Positions 36,395-44,150 are shown, counted from the stretch's first letter. The stretch is 64,000 nucleotides of DNA from Actinobacteria bacterium UBA4426 (GCA_002390705.1 DGQA01000016.1:1-64000); one strand, 5' to 3'. The notes: generated by a model not told the origin, from the letters alone. A program made the numbers and translations.

Positions 36395-38478
36395 GCGTCG
36401 ATCCTTTCGCGATCAAGATTCTGTGCACCGGAAACAATGAACTCCTTGCGAGGCGCTACCTCGGATCCCATGAGTAAGTCAAAAACATCAGACGCGCCTT
36501 CTGCGTCAGAGACAGTCATGCGTCGAAGCGTACGGCGCCCCGCATCCATTGTGGTTTCCCGCAATTGATGTGAATCCATCTCGCCCAAACCCTTGTACCT
36601 CTGCACAGGATCCTTAACCCGTTTCCCTTTTTTATGTGAATCAGCAATGACCGTTTTCATTTCTTGATCCGAATAAGTATAGATCACTTCGTTGGCTTTG
36701 CTACCAGCGTTGATCACTTCAATTCGATGCAAAGGAGGAACAGCGGCGAATACTCGCCCATCTTCCAGAAGGGGACGCATATATCGGTTAATCAAGGTAA
36801 GGAGCAGGCAGCGAATGTGCGCACCATCAACGTCGGCGTCCGACATCAAGATGATTTTCCCGTAACGCGCTTGATCCAACTCAAAAGACCGACCGGAGCC
36901 GGCACCGATGACTTGAATAATTGAGGCGCACTCGGCATTCTTGAGCATGTCAGACAGCGACGACTTCTGAACATTAAGGATTTTGCCCCTTATGGGCAGA
37001 AGCGCTTGATGCTTGGAGTTTCTTGCCGACTTGGCTGTGCCCAATGCGCTGTCACCCTCGACAATAAATAATTCGGATTCTCCCACGTCGGTGCTGCGAC
37101 AGTCGACAAGTTTCGCAGGCATGGACGAAGATTCCAGCGCAGTTTTACGCCGTTGGGTGTCGCGGTGACTCCGCGCAGCGATCCTCGCCCGCATTGCATT
37201 GGCCACCTTCTCGGCAATCATTCGCGCTGCTGCCTTCTCCCCCCTCGGTGGCGTTTTCAACCATTTTGCCATTTCTTTAGCAACTACGGCGGACACTATT
37301 CGAGTTGCGGCAGGTGTTCCGAGGACTTCTTTTGTTTGCCCCTCAAATTGTGGTTCAGCGAGGCGGATTGCAACTACCGCGGTGAGGCCTTCACTCAGAT
37401 CTTCTTTGGTAACACTGTCCTCACTGCTTTTGAGGATCTTCGCATTTTTGAGGTACTCATTTAACACCTTTGTGAGAGCGCGCTCCAGGCCCACGACGTG
37501 GGTTCCACCCTGCGGAGTCGCAATTACGTTGACAAAGGAGCGAAGGATCGATTCGTAGCCGGTATTCCACTGCAACGCAATATCAACGGCGAGCTCCCTT
37601 TGTACCTCTTGGCTTGTCATGTGTCCCTGGTCGTCGAGCACCGGAACTGTTTCCGCGAAATGGCCCGAACCAAAAAGTCGAATCACACTTCCAATGACCT
37701 GACCGTCATTGAGGTGAGTGGCGTATTCGGAGATTCCCCCTTTGTGTTGGAATGTTTCCTCCCACAGATCAGTGGGATCACGTTGATCGACTAAGCGAAG
37801 AACAAGACCTGGAACCAAGAACGAACTTTGTAACGCGCGCTCACGCAGTGCTTCTCGGTCGTATTCTGCGTCTTTTGTGAACACTTCGTGGTCTGCCCAC
37901 CACCGCACAATCGTTCCCGTGTGAGTTCGTGGTGTTTTCCCAGTGACATTGAGTCCACTCTTTTTTGAGAAGGCGCTCATCGGGCCTTCGGTGTCAAAAT
38001 TCCCCGGCACTCCACGACGAAAAGACATTGAGTGCACTTTTCCGCTTCGAAGAACCGACACATCGAGTCTCGACGACAGTGCATTCACCACAGAGGCACC
38101 AACGCCGTGCAGCCCGCCTGATGCAGCATAGGACCCGCCACCAAATTTTCCACCTGCGTGAAGCTTGGTCATGACGACCTCGACACCCGTAAGTTTTGTC
38201 CGTTTTTCGATGTCAATGGGTATTCCTCGCCCATTATCGCGGACCTCTGCTGATCCGTCAGCGAGCAAGGTCACCGAGATTTCGGTGCAAAACCCCGCCA
38301 ACGCCTCATCAACGCCGTTATCCACGATTTCCCACAAACAGTGCATCAGACCTCGGGAATCATTGGAACCGATATACATCCCAGGGCGTTTGCGTACTGC
38401 TTCGAGCCCCTCGAGGACCGCCAGATTCTTTGCCGTGTAATCCTGTGGTGCCGCACTTTGTGATTTCACTTTAGCCAC
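36391..38478 (-). CDS. parE: Type IIA topoisomerase subunit B (ParE / second GyrB)
   Basis: A 695-residue ATPase subunit. The GHKL ATP-binding site is seen in 'EAVRKRPGMYIGS', 'EIVDNGVDEALAG' and 'GGLHGVGASVVNAL'; the Toprim domain in 'LFIVEGDSALGTAK' and 'ILMSDADVDGAHIRCLL'. It partners with the ParC-like subunit encoded about 3 kb away on the opposite strand. The start is GTG at 38478, with TAGATT exactly 6 nt upstream and no Shine-Dalgarno, implying a leaderless mRNA. The beta-carbonic anhydrase gene is translationally coupled downstream. Confidence 0.93.
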   Translation of the reverse strand: MAKVKSQSAAPQDYTAKNLAVLEGLEAVRKRPGMYIGSNDSRGLMHCLWEIVDNGVDEALAGFCTEISVTLLADGSAEVRDNGRGIPIDIEKRTKLTGVEVVMTKLHAGGKFGGGSYAASGGLHGVGASVVNALSSRLDVSVLRSGKVHSMSFRRGVPGNFDTEGPMSAFSKKSGLNVTGKTPRTHTGTIVRWWADHEVFTKDAEYDREALRERALQSSFLVPGLVLRLVDQRDPTDLWEETFQHKGGISEYATHLNDGQVIGSVIRLFGSGHFAETVPVLDDQGHMTSQEVQRELAVDIALQWNTGYESILRSFVNVIATPQGGTHVVGLERALTKVLNEYLKNAKILKSSEDSVTKEDLSEGLTAVVAIRLAEPQFEGQTKEVLGTPAATRIVSAVVAKEMAKWLKTPPRGEKAAARMIAEKVANAMRARIAARSHRDTQRRKTALESSSMPAKLVDCRSTDVGESELFIVEGDSALGTAKSARNSKHQALLPIRGKILNVQKSSLSDMLKNAECASIIQVIGAGSGRSFELDQARYGKIILMSDADVDGAHIRCLLLTLINRYMRPLLEDGRVFAAVPPLHRIEVINAGSKANEVIYTYSDQEMKTVIADSHKKGKRVKDPVQRYKGLGEMDSHQLRETTMDAGRRTLRRMTVSDAEGASDVFDLLMGSEVAPRKEFIVSGAQNLDRERIDA

Positions 38479-38484
38479 TGGCCT

Positions 38485-38490
38485 AATCTA
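38485..38490 (-). promoter_or_regulatory. Putative -10 box of leaderless parE mRNA
   Basis: TAGATT is followed by 6 nt and the GTG start at 38478 on the minus strand. Confidence 0.5.
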
Positions 38491-38603
38491 GTCTGCGGCA
38501 CGCCGAGAACGTGGGAATGAATCACGCTCACGCCCACCGCCAAGTTACTTCGCTATTGGCGAACCTAAGCGAGTCTGAGTGTGTGCTGACCCAATTCCAT
38601 GCT

Positions 38604-38609
38604 TAGATT
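38604..38609 (+). promoter_or_regulatory. Putative -10 box of leaderless DUF7455 mRNA
   Basis: TAGATT is followed by 5 nt and the ATG at 38615, with no Shine-Dalgarno between. Confidence 0.45.
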
Positions 38610-38614
38610 GAGTC

Positions 38615-38830
38615 ATGTCAGATACCAGCACCCCGACACTTGAATCTCCGGTTTTGTCGAACACCGATCGATGTGACCGATGTGGGGCTCAAGCTTACAT
38701 ACTAGCCGAACTTCCGGGTGGATCCGCTCTATTGTTTTGCGGCCATCACTGGGGTAACCACGAGGCCGCCCTGCGACCCAAGCTCGTCAACGTCATTGAC
38801 GAGTTGCATCGCCTTAACGAACGCCCTTAG
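38615..38830 (+). CDS. DUF7455 small zinc-ribbon-like protein
   Basis: A 71-residue protein with 'DRCDRCGAQAYILAELPGG' followed by 'LLFCGHHWGNHE', a Cys/His arrangement likely to bind one zinc ion and characteristic of actinobacterial DUF7455 proteins. The function is unknown. In this phylum it commonly lies beside sigA, as here, where it converges with sigA. It lacks a Shine-Dalgarno and has TAGATT 5 nt before the ATG. Confidence 0.86.
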   Translation: MSDTSTPTLESPVLSNTDRCDRCGAQAYILAELPGGSALLFCGHHWGNHEAALRPKLVNVIDELHRLNERP

Positions 38831-38868
38831 CAGCCTCATTCAATTAGTAGCGACATCCCTTCAGGGAC

Positions 38869-40356
38869 CTAGTCTAAGTAGTCTCGCAGTACTTGCGAGC
38901 GACTTGGATGACGGAGCTTGGACATCGTCTTACTTTCTATTTGCCTTATTCGCTCACGCGTGACTCCGTACACTTTACCGATTTCATCGAGAGTTTTCGG
39001 TTGCCCATCTGTGAGTCCGAAACGCATCCGCACCACCCCTGCCTCGCGGTCCGAGAGGGTGTCAAGAACTGACTCGAGTTGCTCTTGCAAAAGGGTGAAC
39101 GACACAGCGTCGCTGGGCACGATTGCCTCTGAATCCTCAATCAGGTCCCCGAACTCGCTGTCGCCCTCTTCACCTAACGGCGTATGCAGAGAGATTGGCT
39201 CGCGACCATACTTTTGAACTTCAACAACCTTCTCAGGTGTCATGTCCAGTTCCATGGCAAGTTCTTCGGGGGTTGGTTCCCGACCTAGGTCCTGCAACAT
39301 TTGACGTTGAACCCGCGCTAGCTTGTTGATTACTTCAACCATGTGCACTGGGATTCGGATAGTTCGGGCTTGGTCAGCCATTGCTCGCGTGATCGCCTGA
39401 CGAATCCACCAGGTTGCGTAGGTGGAAAACTTGTAGCCCTTCGTGTAGTCAAATTTTTCAACCGCACGGATCAAACCCAAGTTGCCTTCTTGAATTAGAT
39501 CGAGGAACAGCATTCCTCGCCCTGTGTAGCGTTTTGCAAGTGAGACCACAAGGCGCAGGTTCGCTTCGAGCAAGTGGTTCTTAGCCCTGCGACCATCTGT
39601 TGCGACCCATTCCATGTCAAGACGGGATTTTTTGGCCATCTTGGCGCCCTCGTTGAGCATCTCTTCAGCGAAAAGTCCCGCCTCAATTCGCTTGGCGAGG
39701 TCAACTTCCATTTCCGCATTGAGCAGAGGAACCTTGCCAATTTGCTTGAGGTAATCCTTAACCGGGTCGGCGGTTGCGCCGGCCACGGTGACAGTTTGTA
39801 CGGGCTCGTCGGTTTCATCCACGTGTGAAATCACGAAACGTCCGGACTCTTCAGTTGCAGCCGCCGGCTCTTCTTTGGCGACTCCAGCCAAATCCTTTTC
39901 TAGGTCAGACTCCAAAGCCTTTTCCAGCTCAGCCGCCACTTTGAGATCTGGCTCCCCTGCCGGGGTCACTTCAACTACTCCCTGCTCGGTGGCAATAACC
40001 TCAACGAGCGCATCCTTGTCAGACTGTGAACCAGCCTTTGCAGATTTAACCGGCTTAACTGGCTTGACCGGCGATTTAGCGGCAGCCTTCTTGACCGGCG
40101 AGCTTTTTTTGATCGGGGTTGACTTCTTGGCAACCGGGGGCTTCACCGCCGCCTTCTTTGCTGCCGAGGCCTTCTTGACGGGCTTGGACACAGCCTTTTT
40201 TGTCACAACCTTTTTCGACACAGCCTTTTTCGACACAGCCTTTTTTGTCACCGTGGGCTTGGACGCGGTTTTCTTAGTGGTCGTTGTCTTTTTCGACACC
40301 GTGGGCTTGGACGCGGTTTTCTTAGTGGTCGTTGTCTTTTTCGCTGCAGTTGCCAT
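38869..40356 (-). CDS. sigA: Primary RNA polymerase sigma factor (SigA/HrdB type) with lysine-rich N-terminus
   Basis: A 495-residue sigma-70. Region 1.2 begins near '[19 protein letters not shown]', region 2 has '[17 protein letters not shown]', '[18 protein letters not shown]' and '[17 protein letters not shown]', region 3 follows, and region 4 ends with '[20 protein letters not shown]'. All core regions are intact. The first 110 residues are Lys/Ala/Thr/Pro repeats resembling histone H1 tails rather than region 1.1. The ATG at 40356 is chosen; an upstream in-frame ATG would add 17 residues. A long inverted repeat lies 38-74 bp upstream. Confidence 0.95.
   Translation of the reverse strand: MATAAKKTTTTKKTASKPTVSKKTTTTKKTASKPTVTKKAVSKKAVSKKVVTKKAVSKPVKKASAAKKAAVKPPVAKKSTPIKKSSPVKKAAAKSPVKPVKPVKSAKAGSQSDKDALVEVIATEQGVVEVTPAGEPDLKVAAELEKALESDLEKDLAGVAKEEPAAATEESGRFVISHVDETDEPVQTVTVAGATADPVKDYLKQIGKVPLLNAEMEVDLAKRIEAGLFAEEMLNEGAKMAKKSRLDMEWVATDGRRAKNHLLEANLRLVVSLAKRYTGRGMLFLDLIQEGNLGLIRAVEKFDYTKGYKFSTYATWWIRQAITRAMADQARTIRIPVHMVEVINKLARVQRQMLQDLGREPTPEELAMELDMTPEKVVEVQKYGREPISLHTPLGEEGDSEFGDLIEDSEAIVPSDAVSFTLLQEQLESVLDTLSDREAGVVRMRFGLTDGQPKTLDEIGKVYGVTRERIRQIESKTMSKLRHPSRSQVLRDYLD
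40253..40348. repeat. Two 48-bp tandem repeats in the sigA N-terminal coding region
   Basis: Units 40253-40300 and 40301-40348 are identical over the first 43 bp and encode the 16-residue Lys/Thr-rich repeat twice. Shorter 15-bp degenerate repeats of the 'AVSKK' type continue downstream in the coding direction. Confidence 0.85.
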
Positions 40357-40393
40357 GTGAGAGTGGGTGCCCTTTCGCCGATAACCCATAACA

Positions 40394-40430
40394 AGTGCCC
40401 GAGTCAAGCCAATTGGCTTGTCCGGGCACT
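40394..40430. repeat. Long inverted repeat upstream of sigA
   Basis: AGTGCCCG (40394-40401) pairs with CGGGCACT (40423-40430), and AAGCC pairs with GGCTT inside, giving 13 base pairs with a small internal loop and an AATT tip. On the minus strand it separates the secreted-protein gene from sigA. It lacks a clear U-tract, and possible -35 sequences (TTGGCT, TTGACT) lie inside it, so it may be a terminator, an operator or both. Confidence 0.65.
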
Positions 40431-40447
40431 CTATCTTGGCACGCCGG

Positions 40448-41278
40448 TCAACATCGGTCTGCGCCGGGGCATCGCAAACGAGCCTTAGCCTGACCGATGG
40501 TCACTCCTAAGGTCGTTCGCTGCAGTAGATCACGCTCGATGGCAACCGGTTGCAGGCCGTCGACGGTGAATTCGGCCGCCCACCTAGTCGTGACCTCAAT
40601 ATTCTTACGTCCCGCCGTGACGAATACATGCGAGATGGCCCTGTTGGGATGAGGGCCACCGCTTTGGCCTGTGTACAAGACTCGTCCGACGAAATCCCAG
40701 CGCCAGGAGGGAGTCGCCGTTATCGCAACGGTAAAGCCCGAGATAGGGACGCTCCAACGTACGTGACTGGCGGGTTGGCCTGATTCGCACAGTAATGGGA
40801 GGCGCGTGACGGCTCCGCGAGCGGGCCAACAGCGAGCCGCTTGCTCGGGGACGTATCGAATGAAATGCTCCGCGATCCGTTTTTCAATGCCCGTGACAGT
40901 ACTTACCTCGTAATGGGTCAGGCAAATCCGATCGACCTCCCGCCAATCCCCACCCTCGGGTCTAAACCACACCCGAACGTGGTCAATTAGTCCCATGCAC
41001 CCCCTGATTACTGCGTCACAGTAATGATTGGGCCCGGGCACGCAGGCCGCTGTGAGCTTCCAGCCGCACCCGCGGCATCGCATCATCTCGTTGCGAGTGC
41101 TGGTGTCTACGGTCGTGGGAAGAATTAGTCCACCGTTTCCCTGGTATCGCACCTGTTCTTGATCTGCCACCACCTCAGGGTTTGCGTAGCCCGTGGGAGC
41201 GTTGACGCCAAAAGATGCACAGAGAAGTGCAGCCATGCTAATAATCAGCGTAAACGCCAGATAGCGATTTTTACTCAC
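40448..41278 (-). CDS. Secreted protein with degenerate PKD-like domain
   Basis: About 276 residues. A signal peptide with hydrophobic core '[19 protein letters not shown]' is followed by a Cys-rich segment (six Cys between residues 70 and 120). The C-terminal domain 'PSWRWDF..' to '[21 protein letters not shown]' resembles PKD domains of actinobacterial secreted proteins, but the usual WDFGDG turn is not conserved. The start is uncertain: GTG at 41278 or TTG at 41308. It shares the strand with sigA and metX. No enzyme motif is visible; the function is unknown. Confidence 0.68.
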   Translation of the reverse strand: MSKNRYLAFTLIISMAALLCASFGVNAPTGYANPEVVADQEQVRYQGNGGLILPTTVDTSTRNEMMRCRGCGWKLTAACVPGPNHYCDAVIRGCMGLIDHVRVWFRPEGGDWREVDRICLTHYEVSTVTGIEKRIAEHFIRYVPEQAARCWPARGAVTRLPLLCESGQPASHVRWSVPISGFTVAITATPSWRWDFVGRVLYTGQSGGPHPNRAISHVFVTAGRKNIEVTTRWAAEFTVDGLQPVAIERDLLQRTTLGVTIGQAKARLRCPGADRC

Positions 41279-41323
41279 CCCTTGATTCTCAGCTGCGGTG
41301 GGATCCAAATCAAGGTGGGGTTG

Positions 41324-42517
41324 TTAACTGTGGAAAACCATTTTTTCAACTGCCGGTGCCGGGTTTTCAACCCGGCTAAGCGCATGCTGAACGAATCGAG
41401 CGACCTGTTCCTCTTCAACTAAGAAACCATCATGGCCAACTACGGACTCGAGCACGTGCAATTGATCCGCCCCTGGCGTTAAGTCCACAATCTCTTGTTG
41501 CAGTCGAAGCGGGAATAGTCGATCAGAATCAATTCCCACCACGGTCAGTGGCGCAGTAATTGTTCCCAGCGAACGCTCCACTCCTCCTCGTCCCTCGCCT
41601 AAGTCAAATAGGCTCATGGCTCGCGTGAGAGCGACATAGGTGTTGGCATCAAAGCGCCGCGCCAGCTTGTTCGCATGGTGGTCCAAATACGATTCGACCG
41701 CGAAGCGCCCGCCATTTATTGGCGACTCTTCCCCTTGCGCACTGCGACCGAAACGAGTGTCGAGTTCGTTTTCGCTGCGGTAAGTTAAGTGGGCCATTCG
41801 ACGAGCTAAACCCATGCCGGCAACGGGCCCAACGTCTGAGTCGTAGTAATCACCGCCCTGAAAATGTGGGTCCAACTCGATTGCCGCGAGCTGAACCGCA
41901 TGTATTCCGATTTCATCGGCGCTGACCGCCGCGGTCGAACCAAGAACAAGACCGCCTCGAACTGCTTTTGGGTGCCGAACCATCCATTCCAAGACCCGCA
42001 TTCCGCCTAGTGACGGGCCCAGCATCAGCGCATAGGACTCAATTCCGAGAAATTGCATAAGTTGGTACTCAACCCACACCATGTCGGCAATCGTTATGAC
42101 GGGGAAACGAGATCCCCACGCTTTCGAATCGGGAGCAAGACTGGACGGTCCGGTTGTGCCCTGGCACCCGCCCAGGACGTTGGCACACACGACGAAGTAG
42201 GTGTCCGTATCAATCGGCGCACCCGGCCCCACCAGCGAGCTCCACCAACCACCAGTTTTGTGCCCAGGTCCGGCTTCTCCAGTCGCATGTGAGTCGCCCG
42301 TCAATGCATGTGCAATGTAGATCGCATTACTCCCCTCGGGATTTAACTCGCCCCAAGTTTGGTATGCAACTCTGATCTGCTCGAATTCGAATCCAGAATC
42401 AGTAGTGAATGGTCCACACTCGAAAAAGAGCCTTTCCCCCACGGGAAATCCCTCCCGCCACGATCCGCTGGCGGGAGGGATTCCTTCATAAGTCAGAGCC
42501 CCGTATTGCGTAGGCAT
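41324..42517 (-). CDS. metX: Homoserine O-acetyltransferase
   Basis: A 397-residue alpha/beta-hydrolase-fold enzyme that acetylates homoserine with acetyl-CoA, giving the substrate of MetY. The nucleophile Ser169 is in 'LGPSLGGMRVLEW', the acid in 'IDSDRLFP', and the catalytic His in 'VGHDGFLVEE'. Early conserved segments 'AYQTWGELNP' and 'HALTGDSH' fit MetX. The ATG follows the metY stop with no gap (TAGATG), so the two genes form an operon under the same leader. Confidence 0.95.
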   Translation of the reverse strand: MPTQYGALTYEGIPPASGSWREGFPVGERLFFECGPFTTDSGFEFEQIRVAYQTWGELNPEGSNAIYIAHALTGDSHATGEAGPGHKTGGWWSSLVGPGAPIDTDTYFVVCANVLGGCQGTTGPSSLAPDSKAWGSRFPVITIADMVWVEYQLMQFLGIESYALMLGPSLGGMRVLEWMVRHPKAVRGGLVLGSTAAVSADEIGIHAVQLAAIELDPHFQGGDYYDSDVGPVAGMGLARRMAHLTYRSENELDTRFGRSAQGEESPINGGRFAVESYLDHHANKLARRFDANTYVALTRAMSLFDLGEGRGGVERSLGTITAPLTVVGIDSDRLFPLRLQQEIVDLTPGADQLHVLESVVGHDGFLVEEEQVARFVQHALSRVENPAPAVEKMVFHS

Positions 42518-43831
42518 CTACTTTTGGGCCGCCGCAAATCCAAGTTCCAAATCAGCCAGAATGTCGGACAAGCCTTCCAGTCCCACCGCGAGTCGCACCA
42601 ATCCCGGTGTTACTCCACCAGAAAGCTGTTCCTCTTCGCTCAACTGCGAGTGAGTGGTGGATGCAGGATGGATCACCAGGCTGCGGACATCACCAATATT
42701 GGCAACGTGACTATGTAATTCCAGACCCTCGACAAACTTTTTACCTGCCTCGACCCCGCCAGCGATTTCAAAACTGAGAACCCCACCTGTGCCCTTTGGC
42801 GCATATTTCTGACCATTGGTGTACCACGGACTGGTTGGCAAACCAGCGTAGTTAACAGACACTACTTCTGGGCGTGCCTGGAGCCACTGGGCAACACTGA
42901 GCGCACTCTCAGTGTGTCGCTGCACTCGCAATGAGAGAGTTTCAATTCCCTGCGCAATCAAGAACGCGTTAAATGGTGACACTGCGGATCCCAGATCACG
43001 TAGCAACTGAACCCGCGCTTTGAGGATGAAGGAAAGGTTCACTCCGAATGCCCCATCAACGCCTAGGTCTCGGGCATACACCAAACCGTGGTAACTCGGA
43101 TCCGGCTGGTTGTAATTGGGGAAACGTTCGGGGTACTTGGCGTAATCGAATTTACCAGCGTCGACGATGACACCAGCCACTGCCGTTCCGTGCCCACCCA
43201 AATATTTCGTGGCAGAATGCACGACCACGTCGGCACCGAAATCAATGGGGGTAATCAGATACGGAGTTGCAACCGTATTGTCAACAATAAGTGGAACGCC
43301 AAACTCGTGCGCCACCGATGCAACCCCAGAAATGTCGAGGACATCATTTCTCGGATTAGCCAGTGTTTCCCCATAAAACGCCTTGGTATTCGGTCGAATT
43401 GCTGCTTTCCATGATTCCAAGTCATCTGCATTTTCAACGAATGACACTTCGATTCCCAGCTTGGGAAGCGTGTAATGAAATAGATTGTAAGTGCCTCCGT
43501 ATAAGCTCGCGCTGGAGACAATGTGGTCACCGGCTTCAGCAATATTAAGAATCGCCAATGTCTCAGCAGCCTGCCCACTAGACACCAACAACGCACCCAC
43601 GCCACCTTCAAGGGCCGCAATGCGATCCTCGACCGCGGCCTGTGTGGGGTTCATGATTCGGGTATAAATATTGCCTAATTCCTTTAGTGCAAAAAGGTTA
43701 GCCGCATGCTCAGTGTCCCTAAATACATATGACGTCGTCTGATAGATGGGTAGTGCACGAGCACCCGTAGCTTCATCAGGACTTTGTCCCGCATGTATTT
43801 GCTTAGTATCAAAACTCCATTGATCGCTCAT
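42518..43831 (-). CDS. metY: O-acetylhomoserine sulfhydrylase
   Basis: A 437-residue PLP enzyme of the Cys/Met metabolism family that makes homocysteine from O-acetylhomoserine and sulfide. The PLP lysine is Lys209 in 'VVVHSATKYLGGHG', and 'SSGQAAETLAIL' and 'IYTRIMNPT' are typical. The ATG at 43831 has AGGGAG 6 nt upstream; in-frame sequence further upstream is leader RNA. It is first in the metY-metX operon. Its leader, about 285 nt, carries a SAM-IV riboswitch, a polycysteine small ORF and a second small ORF whose stop codon overlaps this Shine-Dalgarno. Confidence 0.95.
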   Translation of the reverse strand: MSDQWSFDTKQIHAGQSPDEATGARALPIYQTTSYVFRDTEHAANLFALKELGNIYTRIMNPTQAAVEDRIAALEGGVGALLVSSGQAAETLAILNIAEAGDHIVSSASLYGGTYNLFHYTLPKLGIEVSFVENADDLESWKAAIRPNTKAFYGETLANPRNDVLDISGVASVAHEFGVPLIVDNTVATPYLITPIDFGADVVVHSATKYLGGHGTAVAGVIVDAGKFDYAKYPERFPNYNQPDPSYHGLVYARDLGVDGAFGVNLSFILKARVQLLRDLGSAVSPFNAFLIAQGIETLSLRVQRHTESALSVAQWLQARPEVVSVNYAGLPTSPWYTNGQKYAPKGTGGVLSFEIAGGVEAGKKFVEGLELHSHVANIGDVRSLVIHPASTTHSQLSEEEQLSGGVTPGLVRLAVGLEGLSDILADLELGFAAAQK

Positions 43832-43837
43832 TTTTTT

Positions 43838-43843
43838 CTCCCT
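43838..43843 (-). promoter_or_regulatory. metY Shine-Dalgarno overlapping a small-ORF stop codon
   Basis: AGGGAG ends 6 nt before the metY ATG. The TAG stop of the 11-codon leader ORF (43842-43877) overlaps its first two bases, so a ribosome ending that ORF sits on the metY initiation site. Confidence 0.6.
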
Positions 43844-43877
43844 AAAATTGTGTGTGTGGATTGTTAGTCGGACGCAT
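43842..43877 (-). CDS. Leader small ORF 2 (MRPTNNPHTQF) ahead of metY
   Basis: Eleven codons from ATG 43877 to TAG 43842-43844. AAGGTG lies about 6 nt upstream and forms part of the 3' arm of the hairpin 43882-43940. The stop overlaps the metY Shine-Dalgarno, a layout suited to translational coupling. Peptide function is not implied; it may simply pass ribosomes to metY. Expression is unproven. Confidence 0.45.
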   Translation of the reverse strand: MRPTNNPHTQF

Positions 43878-43881
43878 AAAT

Positions 43882-43940
43882 GCACCTTTTCCACCTGTGC
43901 CTGCGCAGAGAACACAAGTCCTCACTCAAGTGGAGGTGCT
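43882..43940 (-). promoter_or_regulatory. Putative sequestering hairpin in the metY leader
   Basis: The 5' arm (43940-43927, GCACC then CCACTTG) begins next to the stop codon of the polycysteine ORF. The 3' arm (43897-43882, CAGGTGG, AAAA, GGTGC) contains the Shine-Dalgarno of leader ORF 2. Twelve pairs form, including one G-U. A ribosome stalled on the Cys codons would cover the 5' arm and free the 3' arm. Confidence 0.55.
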
Positions 43941-43967
43941 TCAACAACAACAAGGTAAACAACACAT
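43941..43967 (-). CDS. Polycysteine leader peptide (MCCLPCCC) of metY-metX
   Basis: An eight-codon ORF, ATG 43967 to TGA 43941-43943, with five Cys codons, all TGT, three of them immediately before the stop. GAGGG (43973-43977) lies 5 nt before the ATG as a good Shine-Dalgarno. Polycysteine leader ORFs that attenuate sulfur-metabolism operons in response to Cys-tRNA supply are known from mycobacteria. Here the ORF sits downstream of a SAM-IV aptamer in a sulfur-assimilating operon. The density of Cys codons and the following hairpin make a chance ORF unlikely. Confidence 0.7.
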   Translation of the reverse strand: MCCLPCCC

Positions 43968-43986
43968 GGCAGCCCTCAATCTCTCT

Positions 43987-44010
43987 GGGGCCCTGCCTTT
44001 TGCAAGGCCC
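43987..44010 (-). terminator. Candidate expression-platform hairpin after the SAM-IV aptamer
   Basis: On the minus strand GGGCCTTGC pairs with GCAGGGCCC (one G-U) around a short A-rich loop. The first GGGCC is also the last segment of the aptamer, so the two structures compete. No U-tract follows, so it may block translation or act through Rho rather than terminate intrinsically. Confidence 0.45.
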
Positions 44011-44113
44011 GCGCTTGCCACAACACTCGTGGCCAGGTCTCCACCGGGAGCACCCCACCGCGGTTGGAGGGTTGCCGTCTAGCTAGCCGGGGCTTAACGC
44101 TGGACTCTTGACC
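44006..44113 (-). ncRNA. SAM-IV riboswitch
   Basis: The minus-strand sequence runs GGTCAAGAGTCCAGCG, AAGCCCCGGCTAGCTAG, CGGCAACCCTCCAACCGCGG, TGGGGTGCTCCCGGTG, GACCTGGCC and ends GCAAGCGCGGGCC. These blocks follow the conserved core of SAM-IV riboswitches known from actinobacteria, including the binding-site 'GGCAACCCTCC' strand, P1 closure (GGTC/GACC) and the 3' pseudoknot segment. It should sense S-adenosylmethionine and lower metY-metX expression when methionine is ample. It starts about 7 nt after the -10 box. Confidence 0.88.
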
Positions 44114-44120
44114 TAGTGAA

Positions 44121-44150
44121 ACTATACCCATATTCCGGCTAGCTTGTCAC
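44121..44150 (-). promoter_or_regulatory. Promoter of metY-metX
   Basis: On the minus strand GTGACA (44150-44145) and TATAGT (44126-44121) are 18 bp apart, a good sigma-70 promoter. The -35 overlaps the last codons of the DUF4192 gene. Transcription would begin just before the SAM-IV aptamer. Confidence 0.65.

Noticed and set aside
38900..40360. Long plus-strand frames opposite sigA
   Set aside because: They mirror the repetitive Lys-rich coding region and the sigma core, giving low-complexity hydrophobic translations with no homology.
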